The notes beneath the pieces were generated by a model. That model was not told the DNA's origin, did no database searches, and was given only the letters and a program-made list of their open reading frames with translations. A stretch of 36,379 nucleotides of DNA from Opitutaceae bacterium. Its GTDB lineage: Bacteria; Verrucomicrobiota; Verrucomicrobiia; Opitutales; Opitutaceae. A program made the translations under genes and the position numbers. The stretch's first letter is position 1; each line of letters opens with the position of its first letter. The stretch covers positions 1 to 36,379 of the forward strand of contig JANQKU010000054.1 of the NCBI GenBank assembly GCA_028280955.1, given 5' to 3'. Of the stretch, positions 16,157 to 25,093 are shown piece by piece.

Positions 16157-17917
16157 ATGGAACCTTGGTTCGACGTCCAAACAAACTTAGAGAAAATTGT
16201 CCGTAAAGCAGTGGCGAAAATAGGTATTTCCCATACTGAATTTGATGCCAACATTCGGCTGGCAGATCCCCGCTTTGGCGACTTTCAAGTCAATGGCGCT
16301 CTCTCATATGCCAAAAAAAATCAGCAAAACCCACGAGAAGTCGCCACAAAAATAATTGAACAACTAAAAACAGATAATTCTTTAAACGAATCTTTTGAGA
16401 TTTCAATTGCCGGCCCGGGGTTCATTAATTTTACGCTAAAACCACCCTTTCTTCTCGATTGGCTCAAAACCTATTCCGGTGAAGAACATCTCAGAACCAA
16501 TGCTGGTGAGCTTTATCGTAACAAGACATTCGTCGTCGATTTTTCTTCTCCGAATGCTGCCAAACAGATGCACGTCGGGCATATTCGCACCATTGTGATA
16601 GGTGAAGCAATCTGCCGACTCCTCTCTTTCTGTGGCGCAAATGTCATACGAGATAACCATATTGGTGACTGGGGAACAGGGTATGGCATGATCCTCTATG
16701 GCTACAAAAATTTCCTGGATTCTAAAGCACTGAAAGCTGATCCACTAGAGGAACTCGAACGTCTTTACAGAAAAGCCAGTGCGATCACCAAAGAAGACCC
16801 AAATGCACTGAATGAAGCTCGCCAAGAACTGGTTCGACTACAGAATGGCGATCCGGAGAGCATTGCGCTTTGGGAAAGAGTCAACAAACTCAGCCTCGAA
16901 GCGGTTGAGGTAATCTACCAGAAACTCGACGTTCATTTCGATTATTACCTGGGTGAGAGTTTCTACCGGGACAAAGTCGAGCAGGTTTATCGGGAATTAA
17001 CGGATCTCAATATTGCGGAGGAAAGCAAAGGAGCCTTAGTCGTCTTCCATCCTGAACATCCTCGTTTTGCCACCCAACCTTTTATCATCCGTAAATCTGA
17101 TGGAGCCAGTAACTACGCTTCGACTGATCTGGCAACAATGCTCTACAGAACAGAGCATTTTAAGGCAGATCATATTATTGTCATTACGGATAGCCGTCAG
17201 TCTGACCACTTCGAACAACTACATTTAACCACAGAAAAATGGTTCAAAAAAACGAATCGAGAGCTTCCAGACTTTCATCATGTCACTTTTGGAACGATTC
17301 TAGGTGAAGACGGTAAGGCGATAAAAACCCGAAGCGGTGAATCCATCCGTTTGAAAGAGCTTCTAGCAGAGGCAGAGGAACGAGCCCAGCGTATTGTGAA
17401 CGAAAAAAACCCTGATCTATCGCCCAAAGAAGCGGTAGAAATCGCTTCTGCCATCGGAATTGGCGCGCTCATTTATGCTGATCTCAGCCAAAATCGCACT
17501 GGGGACTACGTTTTTGCCTGGAACAAGCTTCTCAGCCTTGAGGGGAATACCGCCCCTTATTTACTCTATGCAGCTGCCCGTATCCATAGTATCTTTCGCA
17601 AAGCCGGTATCGATGAAAACTCCCTCCCTCTGGAGAAAATTAATGAACTGGAAACACCTGAAGAACAGTATCTGGCCCGAAAACTGATCGCATTTGTTCC
17701 AAATCTGAACCAAACGACAACCTCTCTTCGCCCTCATTTCCTCTGTAATTACCTCTATGAACTGGCTGGTGTTTTCAGCAGTTTTTATAATAATAATAAA
17801 GTTCTGGTCGATGACGATGCAATCAAAGCAAGACGGCTCCTCCTTTGTCACCGGACACTACTCATCCTGGAAACGGGATTACACCTTCTTGGCATAAGAA
17901 CACTCAAGAGAATGTGA
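16157..17917 (+). CDS. argS: Arginyl-tRNA synthetase
   Basis: ArgRS charges tRNA-Arg with arginine in the cytoplasm. From ATG 16157 (MEPWFDVQTNLEKI) the product has 586 residues; an ATG 24 bases upstream adds residues without family support. The N-terminal tRNA D-loop-binding domain spans about 1-115, the class I HIGH motif is HVGH (139-142) in the ArgRS context SSPNAAKQMHVGHIR, the KMSKS region is the usual degenerate form near DGKAIKTRSGE, and the C-terminal DALR anticodon-binding domain ends in LGIRTLKRM. All expected features are present. Confidence 0.97.
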   Translation: MEPWFDVQTNLEKIVRKAVAKIGISHTEFDANIRLADPRFGDFQVNGALSYAKKNQQNPREVATKIIEQLKTDNSLNESFEISIAGPGFINFTLKPPFLLDWLKTYSGEEHLRTNAGELYRNKTFVVDFSSPNAAKQMHVGHIRTIVIGEAICRLLSFCGANVIRDNHIGDWGTGYGMILYGYKNFLDSKALKADPLEELERLYRKASAITKEDPNALNEARQELVRLQNGDPESIALWERVNKLSLEAVEVIYQKLDVHFDYYLGESFYRDKVEQVYRELTDLNIAEESKGALVVFHPEHPRFATQPFIIRKSDGASNYASTDLATMLYRTEHFKADHIIVITDSRQSDHFEQLHLTTEKWFKKTNRELPDFHHVTFGTILGEDGKAIKTRSGESIRLKELLAEAEERAQRIVNEKNPDLSPKEAVEIASAIGIGALIYADLSQNRTGDYVFAWNKLLSLEGNTAPYLLYAAARIHSIFRKAGIDENSLPLEKINELETPEEQYLARKLIAFVPNLNQTTTSLRPHFLCNYLYELAGVFSSFYNNNKVLVDDDAIKARRLLLCHRTLLILETGLHLLGIRTLKRM

Positions 17918-18018
17918 TTTTATGTCGAATTACTCTTCAGTCCGTACAAATCACTGAAATAACAATCTCCTTGAACCTGCCCCACAAGGCATTCATATAC
18001 AAATACTAAAAACCTGTT

Positions 18019-18768
18019 ATGGAGGAATTCTATATCCGCAAAGAAGGCGACGAAGAAGCTCGTGGTCCATTCACCATAGAACAGCTTTCTTCCCTGGTCG
18101 AGGCCGAGCAAGTTGATCGAGACACCTTTTATTATGAATCATCCACCGAAGAATGGGTTCAGATTTCAACAAACGAACAACTGGTCACAACTCTCTTTCC
18201 TGAAAAAAAGAAACTGAAAATTAAACCAAGGGAAGAGATCAAAATCGCTTCTCTGAATGTTAAGAAGGAAGAGGATGCCCCCATTGATGTCCAGGACATG
18301 CTGGCTGCTGCAGAAGGAAAAACAGCAGAAACATCTGACAAAAGAGATCGTAGTGATGCTGTTGCACGCGCAACCAACGTAGGCGTTCTCTTCAATGCCT
18401 TCATTTTACTCATTACAGCTGGAGGGTTACTGGTTCCCAGTTTAAATAATCTCGACCCGGACGAGATACTCAAAAGCCTGGCCAATCCTCTCTTCTTTCT
18501 TGGAGTTATCGATCTCATTCTCTGCGTTGCTCTTTTTTTACAAGTCTCCATGTTTACCCTCATCCGCTTTAGAGCGGCTTTTGGGCTAGGCTTTTACTGC
18601 TATCTTTTTTGGGCACAGAGCAGCGAACTCTTACTTTGGTCAGCCATTCTCACTTCCTTAGGGCTCTTTTTAAACACCTTCTTTAGAAATTTATTGGGCA
18701 TCATCATCGCCAGTTCTTTTGTCGGCTTGGTGGGCGCTTTGGGATTTGCCTATCTCATGATTTTCTAA
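18019..18768 (+). CDS. GYF_2 (DUF4339) domain membrane protein
   Basis: A 249-residue protein with an N-terminal GYF_2 domain (residues 3-60: FYIRKEGDEEARGPFTIEQL and EEWVQIS), a charged linker (60-118), and four or five hydrophobic segments from about residue 120 to the end. GYF_2 proteins are common in Verrucomicrobiota and Planctomycetota; the domain probably binds peptides on the cytoplasmic side of the membrane, but no specific role is known. The region 130-249 resembles no named transporter. It is followed on the same strand by the YihY-type gene and may be co-transcribed with it. Confidence 0.8.
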   Translation: MEEFYIRKEGDEEARGPFTIEQLSSLVEAEQVDRDTFYYESSTEEWVQISTNEQLVTTLFPEKKKLKIKPREEIKIASLNVKKEEDAPIDVQDMLAAAEGKTAETSDKRDRSDAVARATNVGVLFNAFILLITAGGLLVPSLNNLDPDEILKSLANPLFFLGVIDLILCVALFLQVSMFTLIRFRAAFGLGFYCYLFWAQSSELLLWSAILTSLGLFLNTFFRNLLGIIIASSFVGLVGALGFAYLMIF

Positions 18769-18862
18769 TTTGCGTTGAGGATCTTCAAAAGATCCAATAG
18801 AAGAAGAATTTTAAGGGTTCTTCATCTAGAGAGGTGCCCAAAAGCAAAATCCACGCGTTTTC

Positions 18863-20338
18863 ATGGCATCCTCATCCCTGCTAAAAAGATTCACTGAGAA
18901 AAAGCTTCACTTTGTCTCTGTGTTACGAAGAGATATCTGGAAAACGAACACTCTGGCAGACAAGACGATCACAGGAAGAGTTTTCTCCTTACTCAGAGTA
19001 CTGTCTATCACCTGGACGGGGTTAATAGAAAACAAAATCACCAGCCGAGCCGCCGCCCTCAGTTATAGTTCTCTTCTGGGGTTAGGCCCGATGGTTGCCA
19101 TCGCTGTTCTTTTCTCCGGTATTGTTCTGGAAAGAAGTGATCCTCAAGTAGCAGTTCAATCACTGAACAAAGCCCTGCATTTTATCGCACCTCAATTAAC
19201 TGAATATGAGAACTTCGAGGGAAACAAAGATTCACAGGACACAAATCTGACGGAAGAAACGCAGCCATCAGCCGTCGTCAACCTGCTTAATCAATTTATC
19301 GAAGGAAGTCGCTCTAAAGCAGTCGGAATAGCTGGAGCGCTCGTTTTAGTTGTTATCGTCATCCAACTTTTTACTTCGGTTGAAAATGCTTTTAATAATA
19401 TCTGGGGTGTTCGACGCGGTCGAAACTGGCTTTTACGAATCGTTTTTTATTGGACAGCCATCACCTTGGGCGCCGTTCTCGTTTTCGCCGGTTTAACCAT
19501 GCTTTCTGCCGCAGCTCTGGCCTCCGTCCTGCAACAGCTTCCAGGGGGTACGGTGATCAGGTATCTTCTTTCTTCCGGAGCACCTCTCATTTCTCTTTTC
19601 ATCCTGGTCGGTTTGTTATCTCTCTTCTATCGTTTTATTCCGAACACCAATGTGTATTGGATTCCAGCCATCATCGGTTCCATTATCGTTATAGGGCTCC
19701 TCTATCTCAATCATTTGCTGGCATTTCTTTATTTTCGTAGAGTCATCATCTCTCACAGCCTCTACGGTTCTCTCGGTATCCTCCCGATTCTTATGGTGGG
19801 TCTCTTTATCTTTTGGTTTATCGTTCTTTTAGGTGGACAGATTACCTACGCCGTTCAAAATGCTAATTTCCGCAGTAGCCAAACTGCCTGGAACTACCTG
19901 AGCCAGGAATCAAGAGAACATCTTTCACTGCTTGTCCTCGTCCTTATCTGTCGCCGCTTTAAAGAATGTGCTCCTCCTTACACCGCTTCCCAACTCGCAC
20001 AGATTACCCGTATTCCAACTCAAATCCTCAATGAAAGTTTGAACCGATTGGTCGACCTAAAGCTTCTCACCAATATTCCGCCATCAGAAGAGGAGACATC
20101 GCTGGAGCATCATTTCCAGCCAGCTATGCCTTTGGACCGTATTAATCTAGAGAAATTCTCTCATCTATTCTCACGCTATGGAGAAACTCCTGACGAAGCA
20201 TTCATCGAAAACAGCGATCCTATCGTCACTCACTTCAGGACAAAACGGCAAAAATGGATGGAAGAAACCTTTGGAAACGAGACGATCGCTTCCTTAATCG
20301 AAGAACTTCAGACTCCTCCCTCTAAGGAAGTTGTCTGA
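18863..20338 (+). CDS. YihY/BrkB family inner-membrane protein
   Basis: A 491-residue protein with the YihY/virulence factor BrkB core: ITSRAAALSYSSLLGLGPMVAIAVL near residue 65, VENAFNNIWGVRRGRNWLLRIVFYW near 175, and a six-helix membrane domain running to about residue 330, which includes VYWIPAIIGSIIVIGLLYL and LLGGQITYAVQNANF. The C-terminal 150 residues look like a winged-helix domain (APPYTASQLAQITRIPTQIL), a known YihY extension. The old RNase BN label for this family is an error. A role in envelope or transport is assumed but unproven. Confidence 0.9.
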   Translation: MASSSLLKRFTEKKLHFVSVLRRDIWKTNTLADKTITGRVFSLLRVLSITWTGLIENKITSRAAALSYSSLLGLGPMVAIAVLFSGIVLERSDPQVAVQSLNKALHFIAPQLTEYENFEGNKDSQDTNLTEETQPSAVVNLLNQFIEGSRSKAVGIAGALVLVVIVIQLFTSVENAFNNIWGVRRGRNWLLRIVFYWTAITLGAVLVFAGLTMLSAAALASVLQQLPGGTVIRYLLSSGAPLISLFILVGLLSLFYRFIPNTNVYWIPAIIGSIIVIGLLYLNHLLAFLYFRRVIISHSLYGSLGILPILMVGLFIFWFIVLLGGQITYAVQNANFRSSQTAWNYLSQESREHLSLLVLVLICRRFKECAPPYTASQLAQITRIPTQILNESLNRLVDLKLLTNIPPSEEETSLEHHFQPAMPLDRINLEKFSHLFSRYGETPDEAFIENSDPIVTHFRTKRQKWMEETFGNETIASLIEELQTPPSKEVV

Positions 20339-20402
20339 AGACCTGTATACTCAAAAAAATTTTAAGGCTGAAAGAGTTTCCTCTTCGTTGCTTTGTCCAT
20401 TG

Positions 20403-20430
20403 TTGACAGCCGGTATCTGACTCCTAGCAT
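20403..20430 (+). promoter_or_regulatory. Candidate sigma-70-type promoter for the PpiD/SurA-like gene
   Basis: TTGACA at 20403-20408 is followed after 16 bases by TAGCAT at 20425-20430 (4 of 6 matches to TATAAT), 24 bases before the ATG at 20455. This is a box match in a 116-base gap and nothing more. Confidence 0.35.
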
Positions 20431-20454
20431 CAGCCCCTTTTAATTGGACATATT

Positions 20455-22128
20455 ATGATCTCCTGGCTGCAAACTCGCTTTCAAAAGCATTACCAAGTTC
20501 TCTTTTTTGTTCTTTTGGCAGTACTGATCGTCTCGTTCGTCTTTACCATCGGCGAATTTCCAGGTCTGGGCAGTGGTAGTAGCCAGCCGACCGCCAAACA
20601 AAGAAACTTCTTTGGTGTCCCTCTAAATTCTGAAAGAGAACAACGCCATTTTTTCGAAGCAGCACAGTTGAGTGCCTACCTACAAACAGGACGCCCAAGA
20701 TATAACTCCGAACAAATTCAAAATTACGCTTTTCAGCGAGCAACCGCATTGCACCTTGCTGATCAATTTCATCTTCCCAAACCAACGGAAGAACAAAAAG
20801 CTGCTTACCTGCAAGACCTTGCTCTATTCAAAGGAACAGATGGCATGTTTGATCCGGAAGCTTATAGCGACTTTCTAGACAACCTGAATACAAATCCAAG
20901 TGTCCGAAAAGAGACGATTGCTCGAGTCATGGTCGACGATTATCGTATCGATCAGGTCAACAAACTCCTCGGAGGACCTGGTTATGTCCTTCCTTTCGAA
21001 GTAAGTTCCCAACTCGCCAGAACGAAAACAAAATGGACAGTTGAGCAGGCGACTCTCGCAAGCAGCGATCTATCCTTTAGCATTACTCCATCAGATGAAG
21101 AACTACTGGAATACTATGAAGCAAATTCCTTCCGCTACCAAGTTCCTGAGAAAATGGAAATCACTTATGCTGAATTCAGAGGAGAACGCTATTTGAGTTC
21201 GATTCCTTCTCCCGATGAAAGTGCGCTCAAAGACTATTTTGAGAAAAACAAAGCACGTTTTAAAAAACCAGGACCACCCACGATCGACCCATTGCAACCC
21301 GATGAGAACCAGGAAGACGTTACCTTCGAAGAAGTCCGGGCTCAGGTAGAGCTTGAGATGAAATTAGTGGAAGCTCAAAAAAAGGCAATTAAGGAAGCTT
21401 CAGATTTTGCCTACACTCTTTTTGAAAACAAAATTCCACGAGATTCCGAAGAGCTTGCAGAGGCTATCGAGAAGAACAATTTGACCATTAAAATGGTCCC
21501 GGCCTTCACCTCCGATGAATCTCCCGAAGGCGGACTTTGGAACCGACAAATCGTTAATGAAGCTTTTAAACTTTCAGAAAAACACTGGTTTTCCGATCCA
21601 TTTCCTGTTGGAAACTCAGCGATCATCCTCTTCTATAATGACCGTCTCGTCTCCTACATTCCTGACTTTGAAGAAGTAAAAGAATCAGTCATTACAGATT
21701 TCAATAATGTTCGGGAAAAAGAACTTTTTATCGAGAAAGGCCGCAACATGCAAACAGATCTTGGCGAACAACTGGCAAGTGGAAAAAGTTTTACTGAAGC
21801 TGCTGACAAAGCCGGATTAGAAACGCAAACATGGCCTGCTTTCACCCTTCGAACTCCACCATCTGATTTCGATTACTCCCTGCTTTCACGCCTGGAACAA
21901 ATTGCTGAAGGCGAAATTTCAGACATGATTGTGTCCCAAGAAAAAGGCATATTTCTTTATGTCGTTTCAAAGGAAATCCCCGAAGAAGTTTCCGAAGGAG
22001 AAGAATTTGACCAAACCACCACTCAAATAGCTCAGATTAATGCGAATGTTCAGCAAAATCTAATTATCAGTGAATTGCTTGAGCAAGAGCTTATCAGATC
22101 CGGACTTGTTCAAAACAGGGAAGAGTAG
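20455..22128 (+). CDS. PpiD/SurA-like membrane-anchored periplasmic chaperone
   Basis: A 557-residue protein with one N-terminal membrane segment (about residues 14-33, LFFVLLAVLIVSFVFTIG) and a large periplasmic part, the topology of PpiD. The N-terminal periplasmic region (80-190) has SurA_N-type helical content: AFQRATALHLADQFHLP and GMFDPEAYSDFLDNL with VRKETIARVMVDDYRIDQV. The remainder is acidic and helix-rich. A clear parvulin isomerase signature is not evident, so it may be a chaperone without isomerase activity. It would assist folding of exported and outer-membrane proteins. An FmdB-type gene follows 32 bases downstream. Confidence 0.78.
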   Translation: MISWLQTRFQKHYQVLFFVLLAVLIVSFVFTIGEFPGLGSGSSQPTAKQRNFFGVPLNSEREQRHFFEAAQLSAYLQTGRPRYNSEQIQNYAFQRATALHLADQFHLPKPTEEQKAAYLQDLALFKGTDGMFDPEAYSDFLDNLNTNPSVRKETIARVMVDDYRIDQVNKLLGGPGYVLPFEVSSQLARTKTKWTVEQATLASSDLSFSITPSDEELLEYYEANSFRYQVPEKMEITYAEFRGERYLSSIPSPDESALKDYFEKNKARFKKPGPPTIDPLQPDENQEDVTFEEVRAQVELEMKLVEAQKKAIKEASDFAYTLFENKIPRDSEELAEAIEKNNLTIKMVPAFTSDESPEGGLWNRQIVNEAFKLSEKHWFSDPFPVGNSAIILFYNDRLVSYIPDFEEVKESVITDFNNVREKELFIEKGRNMQTDLGEQLASGKSFTEAADKAGLETQTWPAFTLRTPPSDFDYSLLSRLEQIAEGEISDMIVSQEKGIFLYVVSKEIPEEVSEGEEFDQTTTQIAQINANVQQNLIISELLEQELIRSGLVQNREE

Positions 22129-22160
22129 CGTTCTCATTTGGGCAAACTGGCTTATCTCCC

Positions 22161-22409
22161 ATGCCACTTTATCAATACGAACCCTTTAAAACACCGTGTA
22201 AACTGTGCGGAAAAGGATTTGAACTGACTCAAAAAATCTCAGATCCCGAGTTATCGGAATGCCCAAAGTGTGGACAGGCAATTCATCGATCATCCCCATC
22301 AACAATCAATACTCCCCATTACAGCAAACCTCTCTCGATAAGTGATGCCAAAGCCTCCGGATTCACAGTGCTTAAAAAAACATCAAAGGGAGAATACGAA
22401 AAACAATAA
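22161..22409 (+). CDS. FmdB-type small zinc ribbon protein
   Basis: An 82-residue protein with the FmdB putative regulatory domain: MPLYQYEP start and two CxxC knuckles (Cys13, Cys16; Cys34, Cys37) that should bind one zinc. The C-terminal half after residue 45 is low in structure. The family is found broadly, often beside housekeeping genes, and its function is unknown. It follows the PpiD/SurA-like gene closely and converges on miaA. Confidence 0.88.
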   Translation: MPLYQYEPFKTPCKLCGKGFELTQKISDPELSECPKCGQAIHRSSPSTINTPHYSKPLSISDAKASGFTVLKKTSKGEYEKQ

Positions 22410-22489
22410 AGGTACTCTGACAAAGAGAAGAATCCAGAAACTGGATCTTTCCTTCGCTGAACAGATCCAGACAAACCTTAAAAAGTACC

Positions 22490-23425
22490 TTATTGAAATA
22501 AAGTTTGTGAATCTGTTTCCCCTTGTTGGCCAGATAGCTGGACAACATGATGTTCAGGGAGTTGATGGCGAAACCAGGTTCTCTGTTTTTTAACCAATCG
22601 CCTCGTGTTGGTCGCAATCTCCTGAATCAAACTTTCCACATCCTGCCTGCTCTTCTCCAACCAGGAAATGGTTTCTCTATACCCAATGGCGGAAGAAGCA
22701 GTATGATTATTTATAATACCTGAAATCCAAAGCTGTTCGACCTCCTCAATCAACCCCTCATCCATCATTCCACGAATCCTCTGTTCGATTCTTGCATTGA
22801 GTTCATCAACTGGTCGATCCAGTACACAGATCTGCCTTTTTCTCTCCATCAACCAATTGGACCCTTTGCGAAAAGCTTCTTGAAGTTCAGGCAATGATTT
22901 CCCCGAGAGAAGGCATCTCTCCAGCGCTCGGACAACTCGTCGTGGATTATTAAGATCCAGTAATCCTTCTAAACCCATTGGATTGAGCTCACTCAGTCGT
23001 GAAACCAAATCAGCCAGCCCCTCTTTTTTTAATCGGGATTCCAAATTTGCTCTAAGCTCTTCATCAATCGGTAAATCATCTACCACCGGCGCAAAAAACG
23101 CTTTTAAATAAAACCCGCTGCCTCCTGTGATCAATACCCTCTTTCCCCTACTTTGAATATCTCTAACGGCGGTTTCAGCCATTCGAAGATAACGACCTAT
23201 GTCCATGACTTCATCCACGTTACAGATATCAATCAAATGATGCCGGATCCGCGAACGCTCTTTAGCAGAAGGCTTGGCCGTGCCAATATCCATTCCTCGA
23301 TAAAAAAGCAGCGCATCACACGAAACAATTTCGGCGTTATTTTGCTCTGCCCATTTTAAGGAAAGTTCGGTTTTACCAACAGCGGTATAACCGGTTAACA
23401 GAAAAAGTGAGTTCTCTAGAGACAA
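22490..23425 (-). CDS. miaA: tRNA dimethylallyltransferase
   Basis: MiaA transfers a dimethylallyl group to N6 of A37 in tRNAs that read codons beginning with U. The 311-residue length is normal. The P-loop GYTAVGKT is at residues 12-19, followed by SCDALLFYRGMDIGTAKPSAKE (the family signature with the catalytic Asp), LITGGSGFYLKAF (substrate binding), and a C-terminal TNTRRLVKKQRTWFRH motif. Start ATG 23425. It is followed on the same strand, after trpA, by a 115-base gap (23426-23540) with no gene. Confidence 0.96.
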   Translation of the reverse strand: MSLENSLFLLTGYTAVGKTELSLKWAEQNNAEIVSCDALLFYRGMDIGTAKPSAKERSRIRHHLIDICNVDEVMDIGRYLRMAETAVRDIQSRGKRVLITGGSGFYLKAFFAPVVDDLPIDEELRANLESRLKKEGLADLVSRLSELNPMGLEGLLDLNNPRRVVRALERCLLSGKSLPELQEAFRKGSNWLMERKRQICVLDRPVDELNARIEQRIRGMMDEGLIEEVEQLWISGIINNHTASSAIGYRETISWLEKSRQDVESLIQEIATNTRRLVKKQRTWFRHQLPEHHVVQLSGQQGETDSQTLFQ

Positions 23426-23540
23426 TGTCGCCTTCCCTTATTTCGATAGAAGCTCGTTTTCACAAACCAGTTTGATTTTCATTCGATCTAATTAATCTCT
23501 TTTGCTTTCCTCCACAAAAAAGAGATCGCCATCAAGTTTT

Positions 23541-24344
23541 CTAGCAAGTGTGCACTCCGGCCACCAAGTCGATAGTTGTTTCTCGCAAACGATCAATCAT
23601 CCGCTTTTGATCTTCCAACTCTTCTCCAATACAGTTGACCAAAGCACTGCCCACCACCACTCCATCTGAGGATTGGCCAACTTCCTTCACCTGTTCCCGA
23701 GTGGATATGCCAAAGCCGACCACTACAGGCAACTCCGTATAATTCTTTATCTTTTGGACGTTTTTCCCAATGTCACTGGACAACCTATCTCGAACTCCGG
23801 TCACACCCGTGCGAGGCACATAATAAATGAATCCCGAAGCCGATTCCGCAATCATCTTCATTCGCTCTTCAGAAGTGGTTGGAGCTATAATAAAGATGTT
23901 TTTTACATTTTGTTCACGACATACACCACATAAATCACCAGCCTCTTCCGGAGGCAGGTCCAAAGTGAGAAAACCATCCACACCTGCTTCTTTTGCCTTG
24001 CGGATGTAATTTTCTAATCCCTGAGAGAAAATTAAATTATAATAAGTGTATAAAACGATTGGAACCTCACTGTATTCACGGATGTCTTTCACTAAGTTGA
24101 GAACATCATCCCCATTAATACCGGACTCCAGCGCTCTCTGGGCTGCCAGTTGATTGGTCAATCCATCTGCCAACGGATCCGAAAAGGGAACACCCAACTC
24201 CAGAATATCTACACCATTATCGATTAAAGTCCGACATACCTGCGCCGATATCTCAAAACTCGGGTCTCCCGCACATACATATGCCACAAAACAGGATCGA
24301 TCTTCTTGCCTAGCACTAAAAAATGAATTTGCTATACGGTCCAT
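23541..24344 (-). CDS. trpA: Tryptophan synthase alpha chain
   Basis: TrpA cleaves indole-3-glycerol phosphate to indole, which is passed to TrpB. From ATG 24344 (MDRIANSFFSARQE) the protein has 267 residues and its catalytic residues fall at the canonical numbers Glu49 and Asp60 in ELGVPFSDPLADG, which decides the start over two upstream in-frame ATGs. Other signatures: YYNLIFSQGLENY, PRTGVTGVR and VVVGFGISTREQV for phosphate binding. No other trp gene is in the window, so it is not in a local trp operon. Confidence 0.96.
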   Translation of the reverse strand: MDRIANSFFSARQEDRSCFVAYVCAGDPSFEISAQVCRTLIDNGVDILELGVPFSDPLADGLTNQLAAQRALESGINGDDVLNLVKDIREYSEVPIVLYTYYNLIFSQGLENYIRKAKEAGVDGFLTLDLPPEEAGDLCGVCREQNVKNIFIIAPTTSEERMKMIAESASGFIYYVPRTGVTGVRDRLSSDIGKNVQKIKNYTELPVVVGFGISTREQVKEVGQSSDGVVVGSALVNCIGEELEDQKRMIDRLRETTIDLVAGVHTC

Positions 24345-24354
24345 AAAACACAGA

Positions 24355-24370
24355 AACCTAATCATCGGTA
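24355..24370. promoter_or_regulatory. Weak candidate NarL-like 7-2-7 site in trpA / response regulator divergent region
   Basis: AACCTAA, two bases, ATCGGTA resembles the perfect palindrome at 35723-35738 at 11 of 14 half-site positions. It lies 82 bases before the response regulator start, so autoregulation is conceivable. It could be chance. Confidence 0.25.
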
Positions 24371-24451
24371 AACGGACATAGAAGCAAAAAATACAAAAAG
24401 GTCTCGGGAGGTGACGTACATTCAAACGACATCAATCATCAGTAACGGCAA

Positions 24452-25093
24452 ATGAAAATTGGGATCATCGAAGACCAGGCAATGTTTCGGGATTTTCTGA
24501 AGAAAATCGTCGAAGACCATTTTAAGTACGAAGTCGTTGCTGAATCAGAGACAGGCGAAGAAGGCATCAGGCTCTGTCGTGAATTTAAACCCGATCTTCT
24601 GCTACTTGATCTCAACCTTCCTGATATGGAAGGGCTGGATGTTGCTTATAAAATACTGCGCGAACTCCCTAGGCTGAAGGTTCTGGCTCTTTCCTCTGAA
24701 GTCGACGACTATACACTCTACAAAGTTCTCAATTCCGGAATTCACGGCTACGTCGACAAAAATGCTCAGCCAATGATGGTTCTCAAAGAAGCCATCGAAG
24801 TCATCTCCCATGGACGGCTTTATTTTACCGCAGTCGTTCAGGAAGCACGCCAAGCGCTGAGTCATGATCCTAATGCCTTTTCCAAAATACTGACTCCACG
24901 GGAGCAAACTCTACTTTCTCTCATGGGATGTGGGTTATCCAATGAAGAAATCGCTGAAAAAACAGCCTTGCGAGCCTCTACCATTCAGGGACATCGACGA
25001 AATATCATGGGAAAACTCAATGTGCATACCACACCGGAGCTTATCCGTTACGCCGTAGACAAAGGTTTTGCAAAGATTAAGTCCTTCCGTTAA
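24452..25093 (+). CDS. NarL/FixJ-family response regulator
   Basis: A 213-residue DNA-binding response regulator. The receiver domain (1-120) has the acidic pair Glu7/Asp8, phospho-acceptor Asp53 in LLLDLNLPDMEG, and Lys103 in GYVDKNA. A LuxR-type helix-turn-helix follows (about 146-205: LTPREQTLLSLMGCGLSNEEIAEK and STIQGHRRNIMGKL). It is the probable output partner of the hybrid kinase encoded opposite, whose final 17 bases overlap its own. NarL-type regulators bind paired heptamers of the TACYYMT kind, and similar heptamers occur at 29031-29094 and 35714-35738; the link is inference. Confidence 0.93.
   Translation: MKIGIIEDQAMFRDFLKKIVEDHFKYEVVAESETGEEGIRLCREFKPDLLLLDLNLPDMEGLDVAYKILRELPRLKVLALSSEVDDYTLYKVLNSGIHGYVDKNAQPMMVLKEAIEVISHGRLYFTAVVQEARQALSHDPNAFSKILTPREQTLLSLMGCGLSNEEIAEKTALRASTIQGHRRNIMGKLNVHTTPELIRYAVDKGFAKIKSFR

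Noticed and set aside
18779-18795. Hairpin GGATCTT-CAA-AAGATCC after the GYF_2 gene as a terminator
   Set aside because: Only 7 bp with no T tract after it; the downstream gene on the same strand may be co-transcribed.
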